A stretch of DNA of 15,394 nucleotides from Anaerolineales bacterium UBA6663 (GCA_002455335.1 DKKP01000049.1:1121-16514); one strand, 5' to 3'; positions 6,695 through 13,565 are shown, numbered from the stretch's first letter. Notes: a model not told the origin generated them from the letters alone. Numbers and translations are program-made.

Positions 6695-7277
6695 GGGACC
6701 CTTCTGTGTGGTTGTGGCGCAGGCTCTCGAGCCCGTACCAGAGATACGCGATGCCGAACATACTGCGCTGGAGCAGGCCGGTCCAGTCGGTCAGCGCGCC
6801 CATCGCCAGCGGGAGAGTGACGGCGGCCAGCATCCCGAGCACGTCCAACGCCTGCCCGAGCCGGTCGCGTTCGCGGGTCGGCAAGCGCAGACCAAGCCCG
6901 AGCGCGAATGCAAACCCCATGACGGTCGCCGTGAAGGAGTGCAGGGCGTCCTCAGCCGGGTCAAACGGCGTTTGGGGCTCCCACGAGCGGGTCGAAAAAG
7001 CGGCTGTGGCGATCATCAGCACGCCGAAGCCGAGGTGCATGGCCCGGGTCGGCATCGACCAGACTCTTCGGCTGCGGGACGCGATCCACAGCACGGCCAG
7101 GCCGAAGAGCAGGAAGCCGAGCCGCGCCAGCCAGGCGCCCGGGACGCCCTGGGCTGCCGATTCGCTCGTGGTATGGCGTAGCCAGACGTAGCTCGCCGGC
7201 ATGAGGGCGGGGGCTGCCCCCAGGGCCAGGGCGGAGAGCGTCAGGAGGAGCGCGGGAAGGAGCTTCTTATAGGACAC
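6684..7277 (-). CDS. DUF998-like six-helix membrane protein
   Basis: The 197-aa protein is very hydrophobic, with about six membrane helices. The first is near residues 6-27; later ones sit around 52-66, 80-95, 114-130, 145-162 and 167-184. The pattern DALHSFTATVMGFAFALG followed by a final LQRSMFGIAYLWYGLE segment resembles the DUF998 family of uncharacterised membrane proteins. The start is GTG 7277-7275; an ATG two bases upstream (7279) is in another frame. There is no spaced Shine-Dalgarno, and AT-rich -10-like sequence lies just upstream, so the mRNA may be leaderless. The gene heads the operon DUF998-PadR-FeS, and a perfect inverted repeat covers the start codon. Function is unknown; it could be the membrane effector or transporter controlled by PadR. 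Confidence 0.78.
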   Translation of the reverse strand: MSYKKLLPALLLTLSALALGAAPALMPASYVWLRHTTSESAAQGVPGAWLARLGFLLFGLAVLWIASRSRRVWSMPTRAMHLGFGVLMIATAAFSTRSWEPQTPFDPAEDALHSFTATVMGFAFALGLGLRLPTRERDRLGQALDVLGMLAAVTLPLAMGALTDWTGLLQRSMFGIAYLWYGLESLRHNHTEGSHVA

Positions 7278-7302
7278 ATCCTATATATTACTCGTCCTAT
7301 AT
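7268..7302. promoter_or_regulatory. Candidate PadR operator over the DUF998 start codon
   Basis: TATAGGA (7268-7274) and TCCTATA (7279-7285) form a perfect 7-bp inverted repeat with a 4-nt spacer. That spacer contains the GTG start of the DUF998 gene. A third half-site, TCCTATAT, recurs at 7295-7302, 16 bp from the previous one (7279-7286). The AT-rich block stands out in GC-rich surroundings and contains TAATAT, a possible minus-strand -10. The placement suits autorepression by the PadR encoded in this operon. That assignment is inference. Confidence 0.55.
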
Positions 7303-7430
7303 CGGCGCGCATGTGCCAGAGGTCACCCATTGGGTCATATTTCCGCTGAGGGGGTGTAAGCGCGAACTGAGCCTGTTGGTGAACCCGCCAGCCCGGCCCA
7401 ATTCGGCTGCTCGTGCGTCCCTGCGGCGCG

Positions 7431-8060
7431 TTATCGGGCGTGCTCGATCTGGTCGAGGTAATCGGTGAGGATGCTGCGTGTCTCGGCCAGGATGCGTTTG
7501 CGTTCTGCCGTGGGCGCTGTGTCGGCGAGGGCGAGCAGCGCCTTGAGCATGGTCACGGTGATCGTGGCGTGCAGCCGGCGGCGCTGACGTGGGAGCCGTG
7601 GGTAACGGAGGGCGAAGCCGGTGTCGACGCGCGTGATCATCTCGTCGTCGAGCTGGGCCGCGATCGCGGCCAGCCGCGGCGAGGCGGGCGAGTGCCAGAA
7701 GATCTGGCCGAAGCCGGCGTGGCCGGTGATGAAGTCGGCCGCCCCGGCCAGCACCCGGTCGACCAGTATGGGCGTCGGCTGGCGCAGAAGCTCCGGCGTC
7801 AGCAGGCCGGCGAAGAGCGTGTTCAGTTCGGCGCGGTGCCGGGTGACCACCGCCTGGAGGATGGCTTCTTTGTTTGGGAAGTACTGATAGAGCGAGCCGA
7901 TCGAGGCGCGGGCGCGCCGTGCAATGGCGTTGGTGGTCGCCGATTCGAAGCCTCGGGCGCCGAAGACCGTGGTGGCCGCGCGCAGGATGGCCTCGACTCG
8001 TTGCTGGCCACGGGTGTGCTGAGGCTGGCGCCGCATCGCCGTCGCGTTGTGGGAGGGCAT
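7431..8060 (-). CDS. TetR/AcrR-family transcriptional regulator
   Basis: The 209-aa protein has the typical TetR N-terminal DNA-binding domain: RGQQRVEAILRAATTVFGARGFESATTNAIARRARASIGSLYQYFPNKEAI (about 17-66), with the helix-turn-helix at 40-62 and the family-defining SxGSLYxYFxNK. Residues 70-205 are a helical ligand-binding and dimerisation region with no recognisable ligand signature. The ATG at 8060 has no Shine-Dalgarno; a TACAAT -10 ends 6 nt before it, which suggests a leaderless mRNA. An in-frame ATG 24 nt later is an alternative start. The gene is divergent from a cytochrome P450 gene, and a perfect palindrome lies between them. It therefore most likely represses itself and the P450. 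The inducer may be the P450 substrate. Confidence 0.93.
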   Translation of the reverse strand: MPSHNATAMRRQPQHTRGQQRVEAILRAATTVFGARGFESATTNAIARRARASIGSLYQYFPNKEAILQAVVTRHRAELNTLFAGLLTPELLRQPTPILVDRVLAGAADFITGHAGFGQIFWHSPASPRLAAIAAQLDDEMITRVDTGFALRYPRLPRQRRRLHATITVTMLKALLALADTAPTAERKRILAETRSILTDYLDQIEHAR

Positions 8061-8066
8061 CCAGCC

Positions 8067-8072
8067 ATTGTA
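8067..8072 (-). promoter_or_regulatory. Candidate -10 of the tetR promoter (leaderless start)
   Basis: The minus strand reads TACAAT, five of six matches to consensus, with only six bases between it and the ATG at 8060. Transcription would begin at or next to the start codon. The expected -35 position falls inside the palindrome at 8086-8105, so repressor binding there would block this promoter. Confidence 0.5.
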
Positions 8073-8085
8073 GGCGATCCCAGAA

Positions 8086-8105
8086 ATATGAGCATTTGCT
8101 CATAT
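8086..8105. promoter_or_regulatory. Perfect palindromic TetR-type operator
   Basis: ATATGAGCA (8086-8094), spacer TT, TGCTCATAT (8097-8105): a perfect 9-bp inverted repeat with a 2-bp spacer, the size and symmetry of TetR-family operators. It lies between the divergent tetR and P450 genes. It ends 3 bp before the P450 -35 hexamer and covers the expected tetR -35. Confidence 0.75.
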
Positions 8106-8108
8106 CGA

Positions 8109-8138
8109 TTGACAGATCCGCCACGAGCCGCCTAAGAT
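8109..8138 (+). promoter_or_regulatory. Housekeeping-type promoter of the P450 gene
   Basis: TTGACA (8109-8114, perfect -35) is followed after 18 bp by TAAGAT (8133-8138, five of six -10 matches). This is the best promoter match in the window. Predicted transcription start is near 8145, giving a leader of about 40 nt to the preferred ATG at 8186. Confidence 0.75.
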
Positions 8139-8185
8139 GAGTCTGCTGCCGTTGGCCATGAATGGGCCGGCGGCGAAAGGTAGCG

Positions 8186-9550
8186 ATGACCACAACGACA
8201 CCCACGACGCCGCGCACCGCCCCTGGCCCGCGCGGCAAGTTCCTGGTCGGAAACCTATTCGATGCGCGTGAAGCCGGGCTGCTCGACTACCATGTCAAGG
8301 CCTGGCGCGCGTATGGCGACGTCGTCCGGTTCCAAATGGGGCCACTGACAATGCTGCAAGTCGTGCGCCCTGAGCACCTCCAGCAGGTGATGGTCTCGAA
8401 TGCCAAGAACTACATCAAAGGCCTGAGCCATGAAAACCTGCGGCGCACGATCGGCGACGGCATCCTAACGGCCGAGGGCGAGGCCTGGCAGCGCCAGCGC
8501 CGTCTGATGCAGCCGACCTATACGCCCAAGGGCGTGGCTCAGTTTGCCGACATCATGGGCGATTCGACCCGCAAGCTACTGGCCGGGTGGGATGCTCGCG
8601 CGAGCGCCGCGCCTGTGGCGATCAACCAGGAGATGATGCACGTCACCATGAGCGTGATCTCGCGCTCGATGTTTGGGCTCGACATCGGCGAGCACTTCAA
8701 GGAGACCGGTGACGGGTTGCGCTATCTGCTGCAACATGTCTCGGAGCGTGGGCTGAGCAGCATCGACTGGCCGGCCTGGGTGCCGACCGAGTCGAACCGG
8801 CGGCTGAAGCACGCCGTGCGCGTGGTCGACGAATTCCTCTACGGCGTGATCCGCGAGCGCCGGGCTCACGGCCTGGGCGAGGACCTGCTCTCGCTGCTGA
8901 TGACGGCCAAGGATGCGGAGACCGGCGAAGCCATGAGCGAGAAGCAGTTGCGCGACGAGGTGCTGATCACGTTTTTTGCCGGGCACGAGACCACGGCGCA
9001 GACGCTGACCTGGACCTGGGCGATGCTGGCGCAGCATCCCGAGGTCGAAGCGCGGCTGTGGGATGAGCTCGCGCGGGTGTTGGCGGGCCGTTCGCCGGCG
9101 CTCGACGACATCGGCGCGCTGACCTACACGCGCCAGGTCATTGACGAAACCCTGCGGCTGTACTCGCCGGTGGCTGTGATGGCGCGTGACGCGGTCGCCG
9201 CTGACGTGGTTGGCGACTATGCCGTTGCGCCGGGCAACCTGATCTTGCTGCTGCCCTTCATGACCCATCGGCATCCGGAGTTCTGGGAGAACCCGGACGC
9301 CTTCGACCCAGAGCACTTCGCGCCCGAGCGCGTGAAGGATCGGCCGCGCTACGCCTATGTGCCCTTTGGCGCCGGGCCGCGGACCTGTCTGGGCATGCAC
9401 TTCGCGCTGATGGAAGCCGTGCTGATCCTGGCCGAGATCGCCCAGCGTTACCAGATCCGGCTGGCGAACCCCAAACAGGAGCTCGCGTTCGACTGGGCGG
9501 GCACGTTGCGGCCGAAGGGCGATCTGCCGATGACGCTGCATGCCCGGTGA
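8186..9550 (+). CDS. Cytochrome P450 monooxygenase
   Basis: With the start at ATG 8186 (AAAGG about 5 nt upstream) the protein is 454 aa; an in-frame ATG at 8162 would add eight residues but lacks a ribosome site. All P450 landmarks are present: I-helix AGHETT (265-270, oxygen-activating), K-helix ETLR (321-324, ExxR), and the heme loop FGAGPRTCLG (394-403) with the proximal thiolate Cys401. The early sequence PGPRGKFLVGNLF resembles the Pro-rich hinge of soluble bacterial relatives of the CYP102/CYP4-like clan. There is no membrane anchor and no fused reductase. It needs electrons from a ferredoxin or flavodoxin system, and none is adjacent. Control by the divergent TetR is strongly suggested by the intergenic operator. 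The substrate cannot be deduced; hydrophobic compounds such as fatty acids or terpenoids are typical. Confidence 0.95.
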   Translation: MTTTTPTTPRTAPGPRGKFLVGNLFDAREAGLLDYHVKAWRAYGDVVRFQMGPLTMLQVVRPEHLQQVMVSNAKNYIKGLSHENLRRTIGDGILTAEGEAWQRQRRLMQPTYTPKGVAQFADIMGDSTRKLLAGWDARASAAPVAINQEMMHVTMSVISRSMFGLDIGEHFKETGDGLRYLLQHVSERGLSSIDWPAWVPTESNRRLKHAVRVVDEFLYGVIRERRAHGLGEDLLSLLMTAKDAETGEAMSEKQLRDEVLITFFAGHETTAQTLTWTWAMLAQHPEVEARLWDELARVLAGRSPALDDIGALTYTRQVIDETLRLYSPVAVMARDAVAADVVGDYAVAPGNLILLLPFMTHRHPEFWENPDAFDPEHFAPERVKDRPRYAYVPFGAGPRTCLGMHFALMEAVLILAEIAQRYQIRLANPKQELAFDWAGTLRPKGDLPMTLHAR

Positions 9551-9555
9551 GGCAG

Positions 9556-9650
9556 AAGGTTAGAAAACGACCCGGATTTTGTTCCAGCGTTTTCGCGGTG
9601 AGCCTAAAATAAGCGAGTTTTGTGCGGACCTGTCAGGTCCAAGGTTAGAA
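9556..9650. repeat. 75-bp AT-richer insert between 10-bp direct repeats, with a small palindrome
   Basis: AAGGTTAGAA occurs at 9556-9565 and again at 9641-9650. Between them lie 75 bp of lower GC content with several TTTT and AAAA runs, ending in GGACCTGTCAGGTCC (9626-9640), a 6-bp stem with a 3-nt loop. The block separates the convergent P450 and lipoprotein genes. The palindrome could act as a weak bidirectional terminator; it has no U tract. Confidence 0.5.
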
Positions 9651-9651
9651 T

Positions 9652-10581
9652 TTACGGCGTTGTCAGGACGACTGACCGAGGGCCCTCCGTCGTGTCGAGC
9701 GTCCAGTAGAGCGCGTCACCCTCCAAGGTGGGCGCGACGATCGCCGTGACGGTCTTGGCCGACAGCGTCGAGGGCACGGCTGGCGCTGACCACAGCGCGC
9801 CATCGTCGAACGACACGCCGCGCCAGGTGAGTTCCTCGCGCCAGGCCACGGCCGCAGCGGAGACGAGCAGATCCTGCGGGTCGCGGAGCGTGGTCGCGGG
9901 TAGTTCAAGCAGATCACCCTGGGCCAGCTCGAACACCCGAAGTGTCAGGTCGTGCGTTGTTCCGGGCGAGTCGATCCAGGCCACCCGCCCGCTGTCGATG
10001 GCGAGCGGCGCCTGCATCGCGCCCGAGACCAATAAGGCCTGCTCGGAAAGTAAACGGCTTTCTCCGGTCTCGAGGTCGAAGAGCCACAACGCCCCGCTGT
10101 TGCTCTGCCCGGCGACCGGCCGCAAGACGGCCAGCCCCGCCGCCCCGAGCCGCACTTCGTTGAAGCGCGGCAGCGCATCCGCAAGCAGCCGCAGGCTACG
10201 GTCAGTCGCTGCTGTGTAAACGAACAGGCCGCGTTGGTCGGCGGCCTCGGCTTCCGTGCAGCCCGAGCAGGCATTGGCCCAGACGACACGCTCCGCATCG
10301 ACGGCGAGCAGCACACCACCTGGCTTGCTCAGCCGGCGCGTCGAGCCGTCGGCGCGTGTGACCGCCACGGCGCCTGCCTCGTCGATGACGGCGGCGAGCG
10401 CCTCGGGCGTGCGTTGTGTCGCGCTCACGAGGCGGGGCGCAAGCGACGCAGCGGGCACATTCTGTGTCGCGCAGGCTGTGAGCGCCAGGAGGCAGCCAAA
10501 CACCAGGGCTCGGATCACTGAAAGGCTGTGCTTGCCGATTTGCGTCCCGCAGGCCGCCGTCCTCGGTTTTCCGGCCCTCAT
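9652..10581 (-). CDS. Lipoprotein with repeated beta-propeller-like segments
   Basis: I start this 309-aa protein at ATG 10581. It has GGAGGG six nt upstream and overlaps the TGA of the upstream glycoside hydrolase gene (ATGA). An ATG 15 nt further upstream is less well placed. A hydrophobic segment ends in lipobox LTAC (Cys37), so the mature protein is lipid-anchored outside the cell. The rest has loosely repeated units such as GGVLLAVDAERVVWAN, RGLFVYTAATDRSLRLL, GALWLFDLETGESRLL, APLAIDSGRVAWID and LRVFELAQGDLLEL. These alternate 'value seen' and 'D...G' strands, as in TolB/WD40-like propellers. No catalytic motif is evident. It could be a substrate- or surface-binding partner of the coupled hydrolase. 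Family assignment is by pattern only. Confidence 0.72.
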   Translation of the reverse strand: MRAGKPRTAACGTQIGKHSLSVIRALVFGCLLALTACATQNVPAASLAPRLVSATQRTPEALAAVIDEAGAVAVTRADGSTRRLSKPGGVLLAVDAERVVWANACSGCTEAEAADQRGLFVYTAATDRSLRLLADALPRFNEVRLGAAGLAVLRPVAGQSNSGALWLFDLETGESRLLSEQALLVSGAMQAPLAIDSGRVAWIDSPGTTHDLTLRVFELAQGDLLELPATTLRDPQDLLVSAAAVAWREELTWRGVSFDDGALWSAPAVPSTLSAKTVTAIVAPTLEGDALYWTLDTTEGPRSVVLTTP

Positions 10582-12047
10582 GGCGTTCCCTCCCACCAGA
10601 GCGGGAACCAGCTCCGCTCATGGCTGCCGTTGACGGCGACATCGCGATAAGCCTCATGCCAGGCGATCTCGGCGTTGACGTCGTTGCAGTCGAATGTCCC
10701 TGCGACGGGGTCTGCGAATTGATTGGTCAGGATCCAAACCGCGATCGCGTCGGCGGCGCGCTCCTCGGACATGAATCGGGTCAGTGAGGTCGCGGTCTCG
10801 GCGGCGGCCTCCTTGTCGATCAGCGGGTTGAGCGGGAAGACGCAGGGCGAGAGCAGATCGGCCTCGGTGATGAGCGCCGGTTTGGTGCTGGACAGAATCT
10901 CGGTCTGCAGCCAGTCGGGGAAGTACTGGAACGCGTGATCGCTGATCGTCGCCGGCGTCTGGCAGAAATCGCCGCGCCAGCCCTCATAGCCGACGCGCCA
11001 GTAGTTGTGCCAGCTCCAGCCGTCGTTTTTGGCGCGGAACGTGGTCTGCATCCAGTCGTAGCCGGACGAGAACTGCGGCACGCCGTTGACGATCAGGATC
11101 GTGCGGTTGCAGGTGCCGAACTCGCGGGCGTCGGCGAAGAGGTGCTGGGCCATCGGTGGGGCGAGCACGCGGATCGCGGGGTTGAGCGCTTTCGCGCGAT
11201 CGTAGACCGCGGCGAAGTAAGCATCCATCGCCTGCCAGGCACGTTGGTCTTCCACGGCGGGCGAGAGATCGGGGTTCGCCGGGCGCAGCGCCTCGTACCA
11301 CTCGAGGTTGGGCTCATTGGCCGGCTCGAAGTACAACGCGTCGGCGGGCCAGTCGTGAGCCCCGAACACGAGGGACGCGATCGCATCCATCTCCGCGGCG
11401 AGGTCGGCTGTCGAGCGGAACTGCTGGCTGCGACCGGCGCAGTAGTTCGGACCGGCCGGGGCGGCGCCGCTGAGCAGCGTGTGAGTGGGGCCTGGGTCGG
11501 CGTAGTCGGTGAAGTTGCCGGGCGAGGGATAGAGGCGCACCACGACCCAGGCGCCACGGTCAATCGCACGATCGAGGAAGTCGAACAGATATGTGTTGCC
11601 GATGGCCGCGCCCGTGATCGCGCAGGGCGCCGTGGTGCTGCGTTGGAGCGCGAAGACCTGATTGCTCAATACGACCACCACGCGCGGCGTCGCGGTGTAA
11701 TCGCCCAGATCCACGCGCTCCAAGAAGTCGATGGGCGTATCCCAGTCGAGGAGGCGGTTGCCGAGGTGCAGGCCGCTGTTCTGGCGCGTCAAAGGGAAGT
11801 ACGACTGAGCGACCACGGGCAGCCGCAGGCGTGAGACAGGCTGTGGCGTCAAGGTTGTTGTGGCGGTTGGCGAGGGTGTGAGAGTCGCCGTTCTCGTTGC
11901 TGTCGGGGACGCGGAGGCGGTTTGGGTCGCGGATCCCGTAGCCGTCCCGGTCGACGTGGTGGGCTGGCGTGCGTCGGCCACTCGTACGGTGCCGCCCAGC
12001 AGAGCCAGGCCAAACAGGAGCACAAATGTCAGGACGCGGGAGATCAT
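10578..12047 (-). CDS. Secreted glycoside hydrolase-like (clan GH-A TIM-barrel) protein
   Basis: I choose ATG 12047 because it begins a clean signal peptide (MISRVLTFVLLFGLALL...VADA). The open frame runs upstream to a GTG at 12170 with non-signal residues. The 489-aa protein then has a Thr/Ser/Ala-rich linker (about 27-70) and a catalytic-like domain. Clan-A features are visible: YFEPANEPNLEW, with N-E-P placing the acid/base Glu at 245; WSWHNYW, with His at 347; and ALITEADL, with a candidate nucleophile Glu at 395. Several Cys pairs fit an extracellular protein. The specific GH family and sugar are not identifiable; GH5- or GH39-like folds are possible. The gene is coupled (ATGA) to the downstream lipoprotein and divergent from the phosphoribosyltransferase gene. 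Confidence 0.75.
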   Translation of the reverse strand: MISRVLTFVLLFGLALLGGTVRVADARQPTTSTGTATGSATQTASASPTATRTATLTPSPTATTTLTPQPVSRLRLPVVAQSYFPLTRQNSGLHLGNRLLDWDTPIDFLERVDLGDYTATPRVVVVLSNQVFALQRSTTAPCAITGAAIGNTYLFDFLDRAIDRGAWVVVRLYPSPGNFTDYADPGPTHTLLSGAAPAGPNYCAGRSQQFRSTADLAAEMDAIASLVFGAHDWPADALYFEPANEPNLEWYEALRPANPDLSPAVEDQRAWQAMDAYFAAVYDRAKALNPAIRVLAPPMAQHLFADAREFGTCNRTILIVNGVPQFSSGYDWMQTTFRAKNDGWSWHNYWRVGYEGWRGDFCQTPATISDHAFQYFPDWLQTEILSSTKPALITEADLLSPCVFPLNPLIDKEAAAETATSLTRFMSEERAADAIAVWILTNQFADPVAGTFDCNDVNAEIAWHEAYRDVAVNGSHERSWFPLWWEGTP

Positions 12048-12093
12048 GTCGTGATCGTTCCAGTTGCCTTGAAGAATGAACGTCGTGGATCGA

Positions 12094-12127
12094 CCCTTTC
12101 GAAGCGGCCAGCATTGCCGGGAAAGGG
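12094..12127. other. Two-tier hairpin in the glycoside hydrolase leader
   Basis: CCCTTTC (12094-12100) pairs with GAAAGGG (12121-12127). Inside it, CGGC (12105-12108) pairs with GCCG (12116-12119). If transcription starts near 12181 the fold lies in a leader of about 134 nt upstream of the ATG at 12047. No known riboswitch consensus is recognised. Confidence 0.3.
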
Positions 12128-12187
12128 CAGTCGATCGCGGGTCGGGACCGGCATAAGGGTCTTTTTCCACCCGCGCTCAGGGTGTTT

Positions 12188-12216
12188 ATGGTAAAGCAGC
12201 AAGAACCTGAGGTCAA
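12188..12216 (-). promoter_or_regulatory. Candidate promoter of the glycoside hydrolase-lipoprotein operon
   Basis: On the minus strand, TTGACC (12216-12211) is followed after 17 bp by TACCAT (12193-12188): five of six and four of six matches to the sigma70 hexamers. It would give a leader of roughly 134 nt. Confidence 0.4.
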
Positions 12217-12244
12217 TGGATGAAAACGTGGAGGGCCCATCCGG

Positions 12245-12250
12245 TACAAT
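12245..12250 (+). promoter_or_regulatory. Candidate -10 of the phosphoribosyltransferase promoter
   Basis: TACAAT lies 26 nt before the ATG at 12277, with AAGGAG (12265-12270) as ribosome site. A weak TGAAAA at 12221-12226, 18 bp upstream, is the only -35 candidate. Confidence 0.45.
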
Positions 12251-12276
12251 TCCAGATACCGTAATAAGGAGCCAAA

Positions 12277-12831
12277 ATGTCTACCGCACGTGACACGTAT
12301 CCGATCGACATATCCGGCGTCAAGCGCGACCTGGCGTTGTTCGAGGTCAAGCCTGGGCTGCGGATCGCCGTCCTCAACATCCTGGGCGACACCGAGCTTG
12401 TTGAGGCGGCAGGCAAGGCTCTGGCCGCGAAACTGGCCGCATTGGAGTACGACCTGCTTGTGACGGCCGAGGCCAAAAGCATTCCGCTGGCGCACGCTGT
12501 GGCCGTGCATGCCGGGAAGCGATACATTGTCCTACGCAAGTCGTACAAACCCTATATGGGACGGACGATCGAAGCCGAGACCCTGTCGATCACCACGGGC
12601 AAGCCGCAGACGCTTTATCTGGACGAGAAGGATGTCGCGCTGGTGCGCGGCCGGCGGGTGGTGTTGATCGATGACGTGATCTCAACCGGATCGACGCTGC
12701 AGGGCATGCGCCTTGTGCTGAGCAAGGCCGAGGCGATCGTCGTGGCAGAGGCCGCGATTTTGACCGAGGGCGAGCGCTCGCAGTGGGAGAACATCGTGGC
12801 GCTCGGCCATCTCCCGCTCTTCACCGAGTGA
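12277..12831 (+). CDS. Adenine phosphoribosyltransferase-like type I PRTase
   Basis: The 184-aa protein carries the type I PRPP-binding motif VVLIDDVISTGST (128-140), preceded by the APRT-like block YDLLVTAEAKSIPLAHAVAVHAGKRYIVLRKSYKPYM (58-94). APRT enzymes convert adenine and PRPP to AMP in purine salvage. The spacing of the AEAKSIP loop and the motif fits APRT better than HPRT or OPRT. The length is close to typical APRT (170-190 aa). The ATG at 12277 follows AAGGAG by 6 nt. The next gene starts 16 nt after the stop, so the two are probably co-transcribed. The C-terminal WENIVALGHLPLFTE also matches APRT-type tails. I leave the symbol empty because base specificity has not been shown. Confidence 0.85.
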   Translation: MSTARDTYPIDISGVKRDLALFEVKPGLRIAVLNILGDTELVEAAGKALAAKLAALEYDLLVTAEAKSIPLAHAVAVHAGKRYIVLRKSYKPYMGRTIEAETLSITTGKPQTLYLDEKDVALVRGRRVVLIDDVISTGSTLQGMRLVLSKAEAIVVAEAAILTEGERSQWENIVALGHLPLFTE

Positions 12832-12847
12832 CGACGAGGGATCGACG

Positions 12848-13489
12848 ATGTTAGGAGCCTTGTTCGGACGACGCGATGATGAAGACGCCAAGCGCAAGGC
12901 GGGTCGGCTGCCCCCGGGGCAGAGCCTGACCCAACGCTTCCCGGTGCTGCATTATGGGCCGGTGCCACCGTTCAACCCAGAGACCTGGAGCCTGCGGGTA
13001 TTTGGCGAGGTTGAGACTGAGGTGACCTGGACGTGGGAGCAGTTTCAGCAGCTGCCGCGGACGCAGGTGCAGATGGATCTGCATTGTGTGACGCGCTGGA
13101 GCAAGTTCGACACGGTGTGGGAGGGCGTCTCGCTGGCGACGCTGGTAAGCCAAGGCGTCATCAAGCTCAAGCCGACGGCGAAATATCTGCTCCAACACTG
13201 CGAGTACGACTTCACGGTCAACATCCCGCTCGAGGTCGCGCTGGCGCCGAACTTCTTGCTGGCCACTCATTACGACGGTCAACCTCTGACGCCCGACCAT
13301 GGCTATCCGTTGCGGGGCGTGATCGGACACGTCCTCGGGGCCGAGCACAAGACGCCGTATCTTTGGAAGGGCGGCAAGTGGCTACGCGGTCTGGAGTTCA
13401 TGGCGCAGGACCGGCTCGGCTTTTGGGAGCAGGCCGGATACCACAACGAGGCCGACGTGTGGAAGGAAGAGCGCTTCGCCTACGATTGA
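12848..13489 (+). CDS. Sulfite oxidase-like molybdopterin oxidoreductase (cytoplasmic, YuiH-like)
   Basis: The 213-aa protein matches the compact sulfite-oxidase fold seen in YuiH-type and MsrP-related enzymes. MDLHCVTRWSKFDTVWEGVSL contains the presumed molybdenum thiolate ligand Cys80 and the pterin-contacting Arg83. DHGYPLRGVIGHVLGAEHKTPYLWKGGKWLRGLEF is the second cofactor-binding block. The N-terminus has no Tat or Sec signal (MLGALFGRRDDEDAKRK), so the enzyme should stay in the cytoplasm, unlike periplasmic MsrP. There is no heme or dimerisation domain, so the electron partner must be separate. The ATG at 12848 follows GAGGG with short spacing. The gene lies 16 nt after the PRTase and is followed by a strong terminator, so the pair looks like a two-gene transcript. 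Physiological substrate unknown. Confidence 0.9.
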   Translation: MLGALFGRRDDEDAKRKAGRLPPGQSLTQRFPVLHYGPVPPFNPETWSLRVFGEVETEVTWTWEQFQQLPRTQVQMDLHCVTRWSKFDTVWEGVSLATLVSQGVIKLKPTAKYLLQHCEYDFTVNIPLEVALAPNFLLATHYDGQPLTPDHGYPLRGVIGHVLGAEHKTPYLWKGGKWLRGLEFMAQDRLGFWEQAGYHNEADVWKEERFAYD

Positions 13490-13513
13490 GCGGTTCTGAC
13501 CTATGTGACGACC

Positions 13514-13540
13514 ACGGGCGGCCAAAGGGCCGCCCGTTTG
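13514..13540 (+). terminator. Rho-independent terminator after the PRTase/sulfite-oxidase-like operon
   Basis: ACGGGCGGCC (13514-13523) and GGCCGCCCGT (13528-13537) form a perfect 10-bp GC-rich stem with an AAAG loop. The stem is followed by a T-rich stretch (TTTGCGTTGTTG). It lies 25 nt after the stop codon. Confidence 0.85.
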
Positions 13541-13565
13541 CGTTGTTGTGGCCGGCGGGGCTGGT

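Noticed and set aside
7311..7430. Terminator or RNA gene between tetR and the DUF998 gene
   Set aside because: Only a short ACCCA-T-TGGGT palindrome is visible, without a U tract or a longer stem. It is not strong enough to annotate.
7297..8238. 313-aa minus-strand frame over the TetR region
   Set aside because: Overlaps the clear TetR gene in another frame, crosses the operator and promoters, and is dominated by Arg, Pro and Ala.
8576..9541. 321-aa open frame on the minus strand
   Set aside because: Fully antisense to the P450, whose motifs are intact. Its composition is rich in His, Arg and Gln, as expected of a GC-rich shadow.
10935..11834. 299-aa plus-strand frame
   Set aside because: Antisense to the glycoside hydrolase and lacking a ribosome site or domain.
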